Source: Procambarus clarkii
Lineage: Eukaryota > Arthropoda > Malacostraca > Decapoda > Cambaridae
Assembly: GCF_040958095.1 (NCBI RefSeq)
Contig: NC_091228.1
Location: 14,353,481-14,417,480 of the forward strand
Direction of reading: 5' to 3'
Length of the DNA stretch: 64,000 nt
Position 1 is the first letter of the stretch. Every line of letters starts with the position of its first letter. Of the stretch, positions 23,659 through 36,459 are shown one piece after another. Under the pieces are notes generated by a model. The model made no database searches and was not told where the DNA came from. It worked only from the letters and a program-made list of their open reading frames with translations. Position numbers and translations under genes: made by a program.

Positions 23659-24130
23659 ACCTGAAACAAGTTTCCCCAAACTTTTCAGACTAATTACCGT
23701 TGGTTACATGCCCAACATGGGGGGTCGCGATCGCTGTTCAAAATACAGTGCCAAGTGACACTGCCATAGTCACCCTCACGAAAACCTTGCAATGCTAAAT
23801 AACTCGACTCTGAATTATTATTATTAATATTATTATTATTAAGGAAAGCAGAAGGTTAAGGGTCATGAAGTGGGTGTGGTACAAAGTCCGATCTCCTGAA
23901 GTCTAACAGGATAGTTAAAACTGAAGGAAGAAACAAGAAAATACCACATCTACTAACCTATTTAAATGAACACAATATTGGTATTGTTAAGGTAAATTTT
24001 GAGGTATTTCGTGGTACAAGAGGTACAAGTTTTTGTTCAAGAGGTAGTTGCCCAGCGTGCCTGAGTTAATCGCCCTGGAGACTCCGAGGCGTGTAGACGT
24101 GTCGCTCTCATTGGTCAGAGATGAGGGTTA
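23659..24130. other. no gene seen
   Basis: Non-coding with a short ATT repeat (about 23815-23842). Ends at the LINE 3' boundary. Confidence 0.5.
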
Positions 24131-26175
24131 CTACTCACCTAGTTGTGCTTGTGGGGGATTGAGCTTTGGCTCTTCGGTCCCACCTCTCAACCGCCAATCA
24201 ACTGATGTACAGATTCTTGAGCCTACTGGGTTCTATCATATCTACATTTAAAACTGTGTATGGAGTGCATTTCATTTACTAACTACTCTGATAAAAAAAA
24301 AATTTATAAGTCTCTTTGGCTCACTTAGGTACTCAGCTTCCACCTGTGTTCCTTTATGCGTGTATTACCCATGTTAAATAGTCCATCCTTGTCTACCTTG
24401 TCAATTCCCTTGAGAATTTTGTATGTGGTCATCATGTCTCCCCGAGCTCTTCTGTCTTCCACCGACGTGAGGTGCAGTTCACGCAGCCTTTCCTCATAAC
24501 TCATGACTCTTAGTCCTGGGACTAGCCTAGTGGCATATCTCTGAACTTTTTCCTGCTTGGTCTTGTGCTTGATAATGTGTGGACTCCATGCTGGGCTGCA
24601 TACTCCAGGATTGGCCTTACGTATGTGGTATACAAGGTTCTGAAGGATTCCTTACACAAGTTTCTGAAGGCTGTTCTGATGTTAGCCAGCCTCGCATTGG
24701 CCGTTGATGTTATTATTTTTATGTGGGCTTCAGGAGACAGGGTTGGCGTGATATCAATTCCTAGATCTTTCTCTCAGTCCGTTTCCTGAAAGACTTCATC
24801 TCCCATTCGGTATCCAGTGTCTGGCCTCCTATTTCCTATTCCTAGTTTCATTACCTTACATTTATGTGGGTTTAAGTTTAGAAGCTATTTGTAGGACCAT
24901 TCCTTCAGTTTGTCTAGATCATCTTGTAGCCTTACACTATCTTCCAGTCTTAATCCTCCTCATAATTTTTGCATCATCAGCGTACAATGAGAGGAACGAC
25001 TCCATTCCCTCTGGGAGATTATTTACATATATCAGAAATAGTATAGGTCGAAGGATTGAACCCTGTGGGACTCCAGTGGTGACACTTCGTCGATCTGAGA
25101 TCTCGCCCCTCACAGTGACTCGCTGCCTTCTGTTGCTAACCCTTATCCAATGTTGTACTTTCCCTTACACTCCTGCCTGCATTTTCAGCTTGTACACTAA
25201 TTTCTTGTGTGGTTCTGTGTCAAAGGCTTTCTTGCAGTCCAAAAATTCACAGTCTGCCCACCCTTCTTTTCCTTGCCTGATTTTTGCTGCCTGGTCGTAG
25301 AATTCAATTAATCCTTTGAGGCATGACTTGCCATCGTTGAACCATGCTGTTGTTATGTTACAAAGTTATTTTGCTCCAGATGTTCCATTAGTTTTTTTTG
25401 CACAATTTTCACCATCAACCTGTATGATATGCAAGTTAGTGACACTGGCCTGAAGTTTAGTGCCTCCTGCCTATCCCACTTTTTGTATATCGGGACTACA
25501 TTAGCAGTCTTCCAAATTTGGCAGCTCTCCTGTTACCAGTGATTCGTTATACACTATGGAAAGTGGTAGGGACAGTGCCTCTGCACCTTCCTTTAGTATC
25601 CAAGGGGAGATTCCTTTAGGGCCTATAGCCTTCGTCATACCCAACTGAAGTAAAAGCTTCCTCACCTCCCCATTGGTAATCCCAAACTCCTCTAGCGGTG
25701 CCTGGTTATCTATTCCCTCTCTTATCTCTGGAACTTCTCCTTGTTCTAATGTGAGGACCTCCTCTAATTTCTTATTGACTTCCTCAGACACTTCCTTGGC
25801 GTTTGTAGTGAATCTGTCTGCCCCCATACTCAGTTTCATTACCTGTTCCTTCGCTGTTGTTTTCCTCCTGATGTGGCTGTGCAACGACTTAGGTTGAGTC
25901 CTTGCTTTGCTTGCTATGGCATTTTTACATTGCCTTTCCGCCTCTCTTCTCACGCTGACGTATTCATTCCTAGTGCTCTGGTACCTGTCTCTGTGCTCCC
26001 TAGTGTCCTATTATTTCCATAGTTTCTCTATGCCCTTGAACTTAGTTGCTATGCTAGCTTACATATCTGATTAAACCATATGTTTCTCATCTGTATTTTT
26101 TTTTTGGGGGGGGGGGTGCCTTGGATGAACATGCCTGTTGCCTCCTTACACTTCCGTGTGATGAAGTCCATCGTG
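24131..26175 (-). pseudogene. LINE (CR1/L2-like) RT half and 3' UTR, decayed
   Basis: The reverse complement covers the 3' end (an ACAACTAGGTGAGT unit at 24133-24146), the GCGGGACC-type UTR, the RT C-terminus, palm and the RT start (frame 25501-25953 with AIGPKGISPW, then LSIVYNESLVTGELP). It has numerous stops and frameshifts. It is the same family as 14380-17124 but more diverged. The element continues upstream at 30138 after an LTR insertion. Just upstream of the RT the frame reads DTMDFITRKC, which aligns with MMDYVTQKC of the better copy. Confidence 0.85.
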
Positions 26176-26180
26176 TCTTG

Positions 26181-29100
26181 TGTGAGAGTTTTAAGTTGGA
26201 ATACAATGAAATTGGTATAAGGAATTGAGCTCGGAAAATTTCTAAGAATTTTCTTTAATCTTTAACCTTTATTCCTGTCGTGATATTCAATTATATCGCC
26301 TGAGGAAGAACTTGCTTAGCTAACACACCAGTGTAGTAAGCAGCTCATTCCTCACTTTGGGACCATGTATGAACAATTGACTAGGCGCGAGCAAACGCCG
26401 AGACCCCAATGAAAATTGAAATCCCCTGCACTTGGGCCGACGACTTTCGCCATTCGCCAAGGCGAATCTAACGAGTAGGTCCTGGGCTCTCACAACAATA
26501 ATTTATTGTTGTGTGGTGCCGTATATTTGGTCCAAAACTCAGAATCAGTCTCAATTTTATTAGTCGAGTGTGAAGAACACTTGCATAACAATAATAATGT
26601 GTGGGGGTGTAACGAAAAGACAGTGTTAACCATAACAACTTAGTTTATTCCATAAAGTACTAACTACTACAACAAAAAAAAAAGAAATGTCAATGACGTT
26701 ACTCGAAATCCTTCCTGTGACTCTATCAATGACAGCTAGACACCAGCCCCTCGGACTGCATAATGAACTAACTCGAACATAAGCGTGACCACAGAGGAAT
26801 CAACAAGAAACAAGAACTAACAGATCTATAATCACAATTACAATAAATTACACAGTGGGTTCTGAAACACGTCTCCAGAAACCTCCTAACTGTTCTACGC
26901 CTCAGTGCAGTCTACACCTGCAATGGCGGTGCAATGCAATCAAATCAGTAGTCTTTCAATGACAACAATAACTAATGGGTTCACTGGCAACTCTAGCACC
27001 CTTCCTCAAATTACTCCTTACGTTAACACTCAGTCCCATGGACGATCAACAATCAATAACAATTGATTTACGTTAATAACACAATAACATTTGCGTTAAA
27101 TTAATAACTCTTACAACTGTCACTAGTAGCACAACACTCTACCCATCGAGCATTCAGTGAGAAAATCCCATTAATCCCTGTACTCACAGACAGCTGATTA
27201 ATCTCTTTACTAGTTACGTTAATTTACGTTAATCGGTTACTAATCACTCAGCGATGGTAAACTCTGATTTACAATGTCCAAAGTGCTAAGAGAACGGTAA
27301 TCACTCGTTATTACCTTTTGAGTAATTAATTACTATCCTCAAGATCAATAATTAAACAATTAAAATACGCAACCTTTCACACTGGCTCAGCAATTTACAT
27401 TAAGGTATGAATTCCGTCTAAGCCTTCCATACTCAGACCAATTCAGGTGGCTAATAACAGTAATTAGCCCCACGTTTACGTTATTCTAAAATGACGTTAC
27501 TCCTCCCACGAGTCAATTAAGTGCCGGTACTTCCGGGCAGATAAATAACGACGTTACGTTAATCGAACAATGGAGCCTTTGTGTAAGTCGATCAAACAAG
27601 GATCGAGGTTAATTACTTTGACTTCCTGCAACACGTCAATTACCCGGCCCACTGACCGTTAATTACGATAGACAATACTCTAATTCTTATCTGGCTGATG
27701 GCTAGGCTCCTTGAGACTACCGTAGCTGCTTGCAGGAAAGTAAATTAACCCAAACGTATTATACGTTACTCAAATTGTCAAAGAACAAATTCTCTTAAAG
27801 CAATGGGCGTTTCCTTGGTTACGTTATATTAATTGCCTCACAATCACCTCACTGAATACTGAACTTCGATATCCTACCAGATAACCAGGAGAATATATGT
27901 GTACCCAAGTACTCGTCTACAGCCGAGTTCACCCACGACAATGACAAATCACAGTGATTTACGTTACAATCCGGTTGCTATGACAATACTGCAGAACCTA
28001 GTAAAATAACATACAGGACATGAACTCTCTAGAACACTGCCCCACAATGACTTTACTGAACTGCAATCACATACGGTGATGCTCAACACTAGCGACAATC
28101 ACCATCAAATAACAACACCTTTGCAATAACACACAAGGCAAGTACTCTCATTTCCAAGTATTAGAATACTTCACACACCTACTTACTTACTGTTGCAAAT
28201 GACCCCAGTGCTCTCAATAACCCCTAGAACATAGGTCCCAAATTTGCAATCACCATACAGTAAATAACACAATAACACTACGCACCATGACACTACGCTT
28301 ATATATATATTTAATTACTGCTGATACATGTAGCCTACAGCTATCAAACGTTATTGGGAACACTAAGGAGATCTCGCACTCCTTAAATCACATGGGTGAG
28401 TGATTTATCGATCACGCATGCCGATAAACACTCTCGAGAGTTACGTTACTCGAGAGAGCGATGGCAGTCTCTCCAGACAGCCTCGTCACTCACCAAATTC
28501 TACCAAAATTACGTTAATACTGCAACCACAATACATATATATATAAATCACACTTGTCACGGCCCTAGGAACAATACAAGAAATTAAGACCACATTGTGG
28601 TACACTCCACAATAATCATTGCCAGGAATCACTGACGTTACACACACACTAACCTGAGCGCTCAGTGTTGGAATTCCACACCTGCAAGACTACACATGGA
28701 AATGATATCACTCCGTCCCATGGACGATCAAAAATGATTAATTACCACAATGGAATAATATAATTATTACATGGACATCCTCTCAGTCCTTGGCTAAGCT
28801 ATGTATACTCTGTTCCCGTGTGTACCCACACACACACACACACTGTACGTCTGTGTACACAAGACGTAAGTCCCTGTGGACTGACAAGATGACAATAAAG
28901 GGTGATTATCGCCTCGTCCACACTTCACTTCACCTCACAGGTGCTAGCGTGACAATGTGACGGTACACTTGACCTCGAATTCAAGCTTTTAGAGACTAAC
29001 TGATCACCAGAAATACACACATAGGTACTTACTCATTCATACTGCCAGCTTGCACACCATTCCCATACATCAGGCACCCCGCTATGGGTGGCTGGCTCAC

Positions 29101-30132
29101 TCACGGCAGTAGTAGGTGGCGTAGGCGGTGGTAGTACCTCACGTGGTATTTTACGTACAATTGGCGCGCACTCGAACCCCTCCCACTCACAACACGGCTC
29201 GGTTCGCAACCTCGAACCACCGGTGAAGTGAAGCGTTCGTACCCAGGTGACGCGCAGAACGATAGCGTCTTACACAAACATGGGAAATCTGCTTTAAAAC
29301 ACTGACACGAATTTCCCCGTTCCCATCGACTGCTACAGAGCACTAGCAAGTCTAATCATCACTGGTATGGGATCTACGAGTCTGTTACTGCTTGTATGCA
29401 CATTACCCCACGATCCCAGATCACAAGATCTTCTCTACCCACTGTACACAATGTATTTCTCCCCTCCAAGCGACGACTTCGGCCGGATTCTGTGACGACC
29501 GCTGTCGTTGGTGAAGCAGGAGGTGAAGCAGTTGAGTAGTCAAGCCACCACGACGCCCTATACTCAATTTGGTCGAATTGAGTACAGAGAGCGTCTTGAC
29601 AAAGTGGCATCTGGGTTCAGAATGACACTTACACCCGTGATTCCTGCATTCTCCTCGAAATAACCAATGAGAGGAAGGCATACAGCGGCCTACCCCTCTC
29701 AACCAATCAGCGACGGTGTAGCACAGCCCCTAGGGCAACTCCAAGATGGCCGACCTACATGGCGGCTCAAGATGTTTACTAATGATGGCGGCTGTTTCCA
29801 TGACGACGACTCAAGTGGCCAGCGCGGGAAGCCCACAGCTCACCCCATGCCTGCGGCCTAGCTGTTCCCACGCAAAGTTGAGTCTCGCTTCAAGCCATAC
29901 AATAAGATGATACTATCGGCATATCTCTGTCCACAGACGTGCTAGCCCGGCCAGGGTAACATTTCTGGACTGTTGATGACTGGGGCTTTCACATGAGCCT
30001 AAACACTAGATGTTTCGGTTGCTGGTTACCAAACTTAAGTCCGCCCTCTTAACAAGTGCACTTAACAAGTGTACTGGCTCCCACAGGCATAAGAGCACTA
30101 TTGTAAGTGAGCCGGTTAACCATCTCCTCACA
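26181..30132 (-). mobile_element. solo giant LTR, 3952 bp, reverse orientation
   Basis: On the minus strand it begins TGTGAGGAGATGG (30132) and ends AACTCTCACA (26181). The target duplication TCTTG lies at 26176-26180 and 30133-30137. Removing the LTR plus one duplicate rejoins the LINE reading frame exactly (..KMAQ / DTMDFITRKC). It has the same 6-bp termini TGTGAG/CTCACA, similar length and same layout as the LTR at 3482: GC-rich with CCAAT-type motifs in the first kb, then AT-rich with many TTAACGTAA/TAATTA motifs. It is clearly a different or much older subfamily. No coding frame or primer site is seen. The short ORFs inside (for example 29101-29349) are not credible genes. Confidence 0.85.
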
Positions 30133-30137
30133 TCTTG

Positions 30138-30840
30138 GGCCATCTTTCCTCCGTGTTCTTCCTATCAAGTTATATCTGAACAATTTTCTTATCTCCTCAT
30201 AGTTTCCATTTCGGAATTCCAGCCTTTTGTTCTCTGGGCCTTTCCTTGAATACATTAACCCTTCTTCGACCAAATACTCAAACATCAATATACTGTGATC
30301 ACTCATTCCCACAGGGGCTTCGAAACCGATTTCCCTTACGTCGGATTCATTTAGAGTGAAGACTACGTCGAGTCTCGCTGGTTCATCATTGGCACTTCTT
30401 CTTAAGGATCCCCTTACACGCTGACCTGAAATGTTTCTTGTCGCCACTTCCAGCAGGATAGCTTTCCATGGTTCCTCACCTCCATGTGGTTCCTTGTTTT
30501 CCCAGACTATTCTTCCATGATTGAAGTACCCCATGATTGGCAGGTATCCAATCTGCTCATCATGAGGAGCTTCAATCATGGGGGGACTTCAATCATATAG
30601 GGACTTCGATCATGGAGGGGACGTCAATCTATTTCTACAGGCATCACTGGCTACTCTCTCAGTTATAGTTTTCACTGCCATGTTGTTTCTCTCATACTCT
30701 TGTCTGGGTCGTCTGTCGTTTGATGGAGGGTTATATATCACTGCTACCACTACTCTTGGTCCTCCTATTATCATGTTACCTGTAAAGTAGTCTCAGAACC
30801 CCTCACAGCCTGGGATAACCATCTCCTCGAAACTCCATTT
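30138..30840 (-). pseudogene. LINE (CR1/L2-like) endonuclease part
   Basis: The 5' portion of the LINE interrupted by the solo LTR. The frame 30049-30579 carries MGYFNHGRIVWENKEPHGG and a later SDHSIL endonuclease motif, aligned with MGDFNHG and SDHSV of the copy at 14410. The first catalytic-region Asp is Tyr here (GYF for GDF). More endonuclease codons (YNPPSNDR-type) lie at 30690-30790 in another frame. A short RT-thumb-like stretch (WSEKWKMEF) at about 30835-30880 is joined to its 5' edge, suggesting an older rearrangement. Confidence 0.78.
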
Positions 30841-31070
30841 TCCATTTCTCTGACCATTTCTGCAACCTGTTCAAGTCCTGGACGTAAGGTGCAATATGAC
30901 CGTGTGATTTTATACCGTGTGAACAAGCATATTGAAGGAGAGGATATGTTTACTTTGATAAAGGTGATAATAAAGCTGAAATAATTAAGATTGATGAATT
31001 ATGGCTGAGGACGGGAATTGGTGCTAAGAAATTTGCTTTGATTTATTTTACAGGAGTCTGAAATGTAATG

Positions 31071-31810
31071 GGGTTTTAAATCTCTGGGGATTTGGACTGA
31101 CTGTAGTGAATTTACAGGAGCAAACTAAGGCAGGTGATAAGAACTAGAGTTTTGGTAACTGTGTTTATCATATTTAATTCATCTGAAATAGCTAAGTTTT
31201 AAATTTTAAGGAAATTTAATGGATAATAGCAAAATTGTGGGAGTTGTTAAGGTGGGGGATTGGACCTGGAGTTTGGTAATTGGTTTGATCTATTTTAATA
31301 CGTACAAAATACAATGTGTTAAATTTCAGGGAAATTGCTTGGGTAATAATAAAGATATGAGAGAAGGTTAAGGCAGAGAACAGAGGCTAGAGATTGGTAA
31401 TTGCGTTTTCTTTACTTACAATGTTTGAAGTATGACTGCTTTAAATTTCAGGGGGGATTGGTTAAGTATTAACGACGACACGAGAGGAAACTAAGGTGGG
31501 GGGACAGGAGCTGAAACTCAGTAACTTTGTTTTCTTTACTTCCTCAGCTAGCGCAATGTCTGCTTTAAATTTCGGGAAAATTGCCCTAGGACTAAAGAAC
31601 TTGTACAAATGAACTAAGGTGAGGGACGAGAGTTGGAGCTCGGTAATTATTTGGATCTATTTTACTATATCTGAAATACAGCAGGTTTGAATTTTAGGGA
31701 AAATTGTTCAGGTGTTAACGAAGATAACGAAGTTAAGGCAGGGACATGAGCAAGAACTCACTAATTGTTTGGATTAAATGCACTATGTTTGAAATATGAC
31801 TGTTTAAAAT
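31071..31810. repeat. degenerate satellite, about 122-bp unit, about 6 copies
   Basis: A TTTAAATTTCAGGGAAATTG-like core recurs near 31195, 31319, 31440, 31563, 31686 and 31805 (spacing 119-124 bp), each followed by a GTTAAGGTGGGG-type purine block and a GGTAATTG-ATCTATTT block. The copies are strongly diverged. Confidence 0.8.
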
Positions 31811-31849
31811 TGGGCTATTCATAGCAAAAATGGACCTATTAATGCAGTC

Positions 31850-32012
31850 CTTGACTAATTTCGGTCTTTAACTTTACTCTAACGAATTTTGGTCTCAAAG
31901 TGGACTCTGTTAAATTTAGGTCTCAAACTGGAGTCCGATAATTTCAGTCTCAAAGTGAATTCTCTCTTATATTGGTCTCAAAGCAGACTCTTATATTGGT
32001 ATCAAAGCGGTC
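31850..32012. repeat. degenerate tandem repeat with GGTCTCAAAGTGGACTC units
   Basis: At least five units of about 20-35 bp (near 31890, 31920, 31945, 31970, 31995). It fuses directly onto the 3' end of the Penelope-like coding frame. Confidence 0.7.
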
Positions 32013-33035
32013 CCCAAGTGGGCATTTGAAGGCATAAATAACGTTGGTCTCTTTTAATGTGTTCTGCTTTGTGTCTGGAGAGTTTCTCATGAGTAGGTTG
32101 GCCGTTTTTTTGGTTTTATAGTAAATCGTCAATTGTATCTTCTGATTTTTGTCTGTAGGGATAACGTTCCTATTACCAATATCTTTCAGGACCCTTTCCT
32201 CCATTTTATGAGCTGTGGAAAAGAAGTTCCTGTACAATAGTCTAATAGGGGGTACAGATGTTGTGTTAGTTGTCTCTTCAGAGGTTGCATGGCGTTTCAC
32301 CTTCCTTCTTATGACGTCTTCAACGAAACAGTCTCCGTGGTGTAGTACAGTCTCCGTGGTGTAGTGGTAAGACACTCGCCTGGCGTTCCGCAAGCGCTAT
32401 GTCATGGGTTCGTATCCTGGCCGGGGAGGATTTACTGGGCGCAATTCCTTAACTGTAGCCTCTGTTTAACGCAACAGGGGATTCTTTGCGGCAGGGGATC
32501 GTATTCCAGGGACCTGCCCGAAACGCTACGCGTACTAGTGGCTGTACAAGAATGTAACAACTCTTGTATATATCTCAAAAAAAAAAAAAAAAAACATTGG
32601 AGAAGCCGTTGTTGACTAGGACCTGCCTTACCCTACAGAGTTCTTCATCGACTTGCTTCCATCCTGAGTTGTGGCTGAGAGCACGGTTGACATAAGCGTT
32701 AACAACACTCCTCCTGTACCTGTCTGGGCAGTCACTGTTGGCATTGAGGCACATTCCTATGTTTGTTTCCTTAGTGTAGACTGCAGTGTGGAAACCTCCG
32801 CTCCTTTCCATGACTGTTACATCTAGAAAGGGCAGCTTCCCATCCTTCTTCATCTCGTAAGTGAAACGCAACACAGAATTCCGCTCAAATGCCTCTCTCA
32901 ACTCCTGCAGATGTATGACATCAGGTACCTGTGTTAGAATGGCGTCAACATACCTGCAGTATATGGCCGGTTTCAAGTTCATGTCGACTAAGACCTTCTG
33001 TTCGATGGTACCCATAAAGAAGTTAGCTGTACGAG
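32012..33035 (-). pseudogene. Penelope-like element RT and partial GIY-YIG endonuclease
   Basis: The part 33035-32597 codes ANFFMGTIEQKV, then the catalytic box YCRYVDA (normally YVDD, so the second Asp is lost), then KLPFLDVTVMERSGGF and a KETNIGMCLNANSDCP block typical of Penelope-like RTs. After a SINE insertion, 32348-32012 continues with PPIRLLYRNFFSTAHKMEER and a VIYAFKCPLGD motif that begins the GIY-YIG nuclease. It is truncated there by the tandem repeat, so most of the nuclease is missing. The 5' part of the RT is also absent: the frame has a stop just above 33035, where a plus-strand LINE fragment begins. Confidence 0.8.
32349..32596 (+). mobile_element. tRNA-derived SINE
   Basis: The tRNA-like head has an A box TGGTGTAGTGG (32357-32367) and a B box GGTTCGTATCC (32407-32417), 40 bp apart. 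A tRNA-unrelated body of about 150 bp includes CGAAACGCTACGCGTACTAG, and there is an A-rich tail (32578-32596). It is inserted in the Penelope-like coding frame, opposite orientation. An 18-bp CAGTCTCCGTGGTGTAGT doublet lies at its 5' edge (about 32330-32366). Confidence 0.88.
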
Positions 33036-33049
33036 AATATGTTTAGCAC

Positions 33050-34797
33050 TCAGATTCACAGCATGAAAGTCGAAAATCCGGAAAACTTCTTTATGTGTGA
33101 TATCCAAACCCCTGTAAATATAACTGATATCAACACGAGCATGGCAGATTTTGAAAGAGAATTTTACAATATGCCCATGCACTCAGCCCCGGGTCCATAC
33201 TCATGGAATTCAATATTTATAAAGAAATGCAAAGTGACAGTAGCACAGGCACTCAGTATAGTGAGTAGGAAGAGATTGGACATGGGGAGATACCAGATGT
33301 GCTGAAAGCAGCAGACATAGCCCCTCTACACAGGGGAGGGAGCAAAGCATTGGCAAAAAATTATAGACCAGTTGCACTAACGTCCCACATAATAAAAGTA
33401 TTTGAGATATTGATCAGGAGTCAGGTCACTAGTTTCATGGAAACAAATGATTTCCACAATCCAGGCGAACATGGATTTAGAGCGGTTAGCTCATGCCTCT
33501 CACAGCTACTTGACCATTACAACAAAATCACTGAGGCATTAGAAGAAAAAGGGAATGCAAATGTGGTATACACAGATTTTGCAAAGGCATTCGATAAATT
33601 TGACCATGCAGTGATAGCACACAAAATGAGGTCAATGGGAATAACTGGTAAAATAGGACGCTGGATACTCAATTTTCTGTCAAACAGAACACAAAGAGTA
33701 ACAGTCAACCAAATAAAATCGAGTCCAAGAGTAGTTAAAAGCTCTGTACCTCAAGATACTGTCCTTGCACCATTGCTTTCCCTTATTCTCATATCAGATA
33801 TAGACTCATATACAAGGCATATTATCCTTTGCAGATGACACAAAAATCAGCATAAAAATAACCTCTGCTGAAGTTATTGAAAAACTACAAGCAGATACAG
33901 TATTATTTAATAAAGTTTACGACTGGGCAGCAGAAAATAACATGATGTTTAACAGTGACAAAATCCAGGTACTCAGATATGGTAAAAATGAAAACCTTAA
34001 ACATAATACAGGGTACAAAACACAATAATATTTGTCCATAGTAGGAAAGCAACATGTAAAGGATTTGGGAATAATAATGTCTGACGAACTAAAGTTTAGG
34101 AAGCATAACCAAGCAAATATTGCAGTAGCCAGAAATATGATAGGATGGATTACGAGAACTTTCAAATCCAGGAATCCCATCACAATGGTTGTTCTCTTCA
34201 AGTCACTTGTGTTGTACCGTCTTGAGTACTGCTCAGTACTCACTTCCCACTTCAGAGCAAGTGAATATTGCTGAAATAGAGGGAATACAGAGAACATATA
34301 AGGCATGCATAGACTCGATAAAGCACCTAAATTACTGGGATCGTCTCAAAGCTCTCCAAATATACTCACTAAAAAGGAGACAAGAGAGATACCAAATAAT
34401 ATACACATGGAAAATACTGGAGGGCCAGGTCCCAAATCTACACAGTAAAATAACAACATACTGAAGTGAACTATATGGAAGAAAATGCAGAATATAACCA
34501 GTGAAGACCAGGGGTGCCATAGACACAATCAGAGAGCACGGAATAAACATCAGATGTCTGCGGTTTTTCAACATACTCCTAGCAAGCATAAGAAATATTG
34601 CCGGAACCCCCGTGGACTTCAAGAGAAAACTAGATAGTTTTCTCAAAGGAGTACCGGACCAACCGGGCTGTGGTGGGTATGTGGGCCTGCAGGCCACTCC
34701 AAGCAACAGCCTGGTAGACCAAACTCTCACAAGTCAAGCCTGGCCTACTGCCAGGCTTGGTGAGTAAAAGATCTCCCAGAACCCCATCAAGCAGGTA
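33050..34797 (+). pseudogene. LINE reverse transcriptase fragment, second Jockey/CR1-like family
   Basis: RT pieces in several frames: HSAPGPYSW (about 33180), NYRPVALTSHIIKVFE, HGFRAVSSCLSQ, VVYTDFAKAFDKFDH (motif A), VPQDTVLAPLL (degraded), and SFADDTKI about 33824-33850 in another frame. Then come a thumb-like region and a C-terminal block ending DQPGCGGYVGLQATPSNSLV at 34650-34720. It has many stops, and the endonuclease is missing. The same family recurs at 35640-36290 and as the nested fragment at 53529-53948. Confidence 0.82.
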
Positions 34798-35639
34798 TTG
34801 ATTGCACTTTAAATACTTAGTATAAGCAAAGATATTTAATATCTGATGAAGGATGGAGGGTAGGCAATCCATGAGTGGAGATGCATACTCTAGATGCAAG
34901 CAAACTTAAATAATACTTAATACAATATTCTAAATTGGAATTTTAGGTAATAATCTACAATCTTTGGATGAAAAAACACACATCAGAAAATGATGTTGCA
35001 ATGATCCATACGGCTGTCTGGGACAATTATCAAGTTGTGTAATTAATGTTTTGGTGAATCATTTGCTAATTATAGTCTGAGGTAAATGGATACTATGTAG
35101 CATGCAAGACTGCTTCATACACTTTTTCTGGCCTGAAAATTATGATAATTTGGGCTATCATAGAGTATGCAATATGATTAAAATATAGTATCGTGATAAA
35201 GGAAACCTAATCCTAATTATAATGAAACTTACTTGGATTATTGGAATCCATTGTTGCAATGTTCTCTCAGTTATTCAACTGCATGAGAAACAATATCACT
35301 AGCTGAAATTGATGTTGGACTGCTGTAAAATTTACCTAAAAAGTACAAAATTATTTAATACCAGGCATAAAATAGAATCAGTTTAGATTAATTATATAAA
35401 GCAACAAGAACAAGGTAGGATGCATACTTGTACCACCATCCAAAAACTGCAAATGAGAGTTGTGACACGCAAATCTCATAAGCACTTTTTTGTTTACATA
35501 TTAACTTCTTGGCATTTTTCCAGTAATTAAACTGAGATAAAAATAAAATTAATACGTGTGAAAATACAAGCAAAATATAACTGAAATTTGAACAATGAAA
35601 CTTTACAGATGATACAGAAGACACATGAAAATTGGCACT
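34798..35639. other. no gene seen
   Basis: AT-rich non-coding sequence between two fragments of the same LINE family. It may be unique DNA inserted between them, or an old deleted element interior. Confidence 0.4.
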
Positions 35640-36290
35640 GTAGGAGACATTTAAAAAACAGAAATAACATGATGTTTAACAGTGATAAGTTACAGGTGCT
35701 GAAGTATGGTGGAAACGAGGAAATTAAATGAAAGAAGGAGTACAGGACAGAATCAGACTTACTCTAAAAAGGAAAAAACATACAAGAGATCTGAGAATTA
35801 CGACGTCTGACGACCTCACATTTTGTGAACATAACCGAACAAATACAGTGGCAGCCAGAAAAATAATGGGATGGTTTATGAGAACGTTAAAATTCAGACA
35901 CCCCACCCACAGCAATGCTAATACTATTTAAATAACTGGTGCTGTCCCATCTTGAGTATTGCTCGGTACTGACTTCCCTTTTCTGAACAGGAGAGATCTC
36001 CGAATTAGAGGGAATACAGAGACCATAAACAGCAAGCATAGAAATGATAAAACATCTAAATAATTGAGACCGTCTCAAAGCTCTCAAAATGTACTCTCTG
36101 GACAGGAGACAAGAATGGTATCAAATAATACATATATGGAAGATACTGGAGGGCCAGGTCTCAAATTTGCACAGCATAATATAACAACATACTGGAGCTA
36201 AATATACAGAAGAAAATTAATAATAGAAACAATGAAGAGTAGAGGTGTCATAGGTACAATCAGAGAGCAGAATCTTAACAGTAAGGGGTC
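35640..36290 (+). mobile_element. LINE RT thumb/C-terminal fragment, decayed
   Basis: DNA blocks match 33930-34500 (AACATGATGTTTAACAGTGA, a GGATGGTTTATGAGAACGTT-like block, and AGATACTGGAGGGCCAGGTC). More diverged than the 33050 copy, with no long frame. Confidence 0.75.
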
Positions 36291-36459
36291 AAGGGCTGTT
36301 TGCTAGGCTAGGCAAGGGTAGACTGCGCTTGGCTAGTGTGGGCTAGGTTATGCTAGGAAGAAGTAGGCTAGGCTGATTTACTCCACCAGTAATTGGGAGG
36401 GAGAGGAAGGGGGGAACCTCAATATAAGCCTAACTTGTAGCTTCCTGTTCCCTGACACA

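Noticed and set aside
29101..29861. Possible host gene in GC-richer DNA at 29.1-29.9 kb
   Set aside because: It lies inside the solo LTR bounded by proven target duplications; it corresponds to the GC-rich first kilobase of the LTR.
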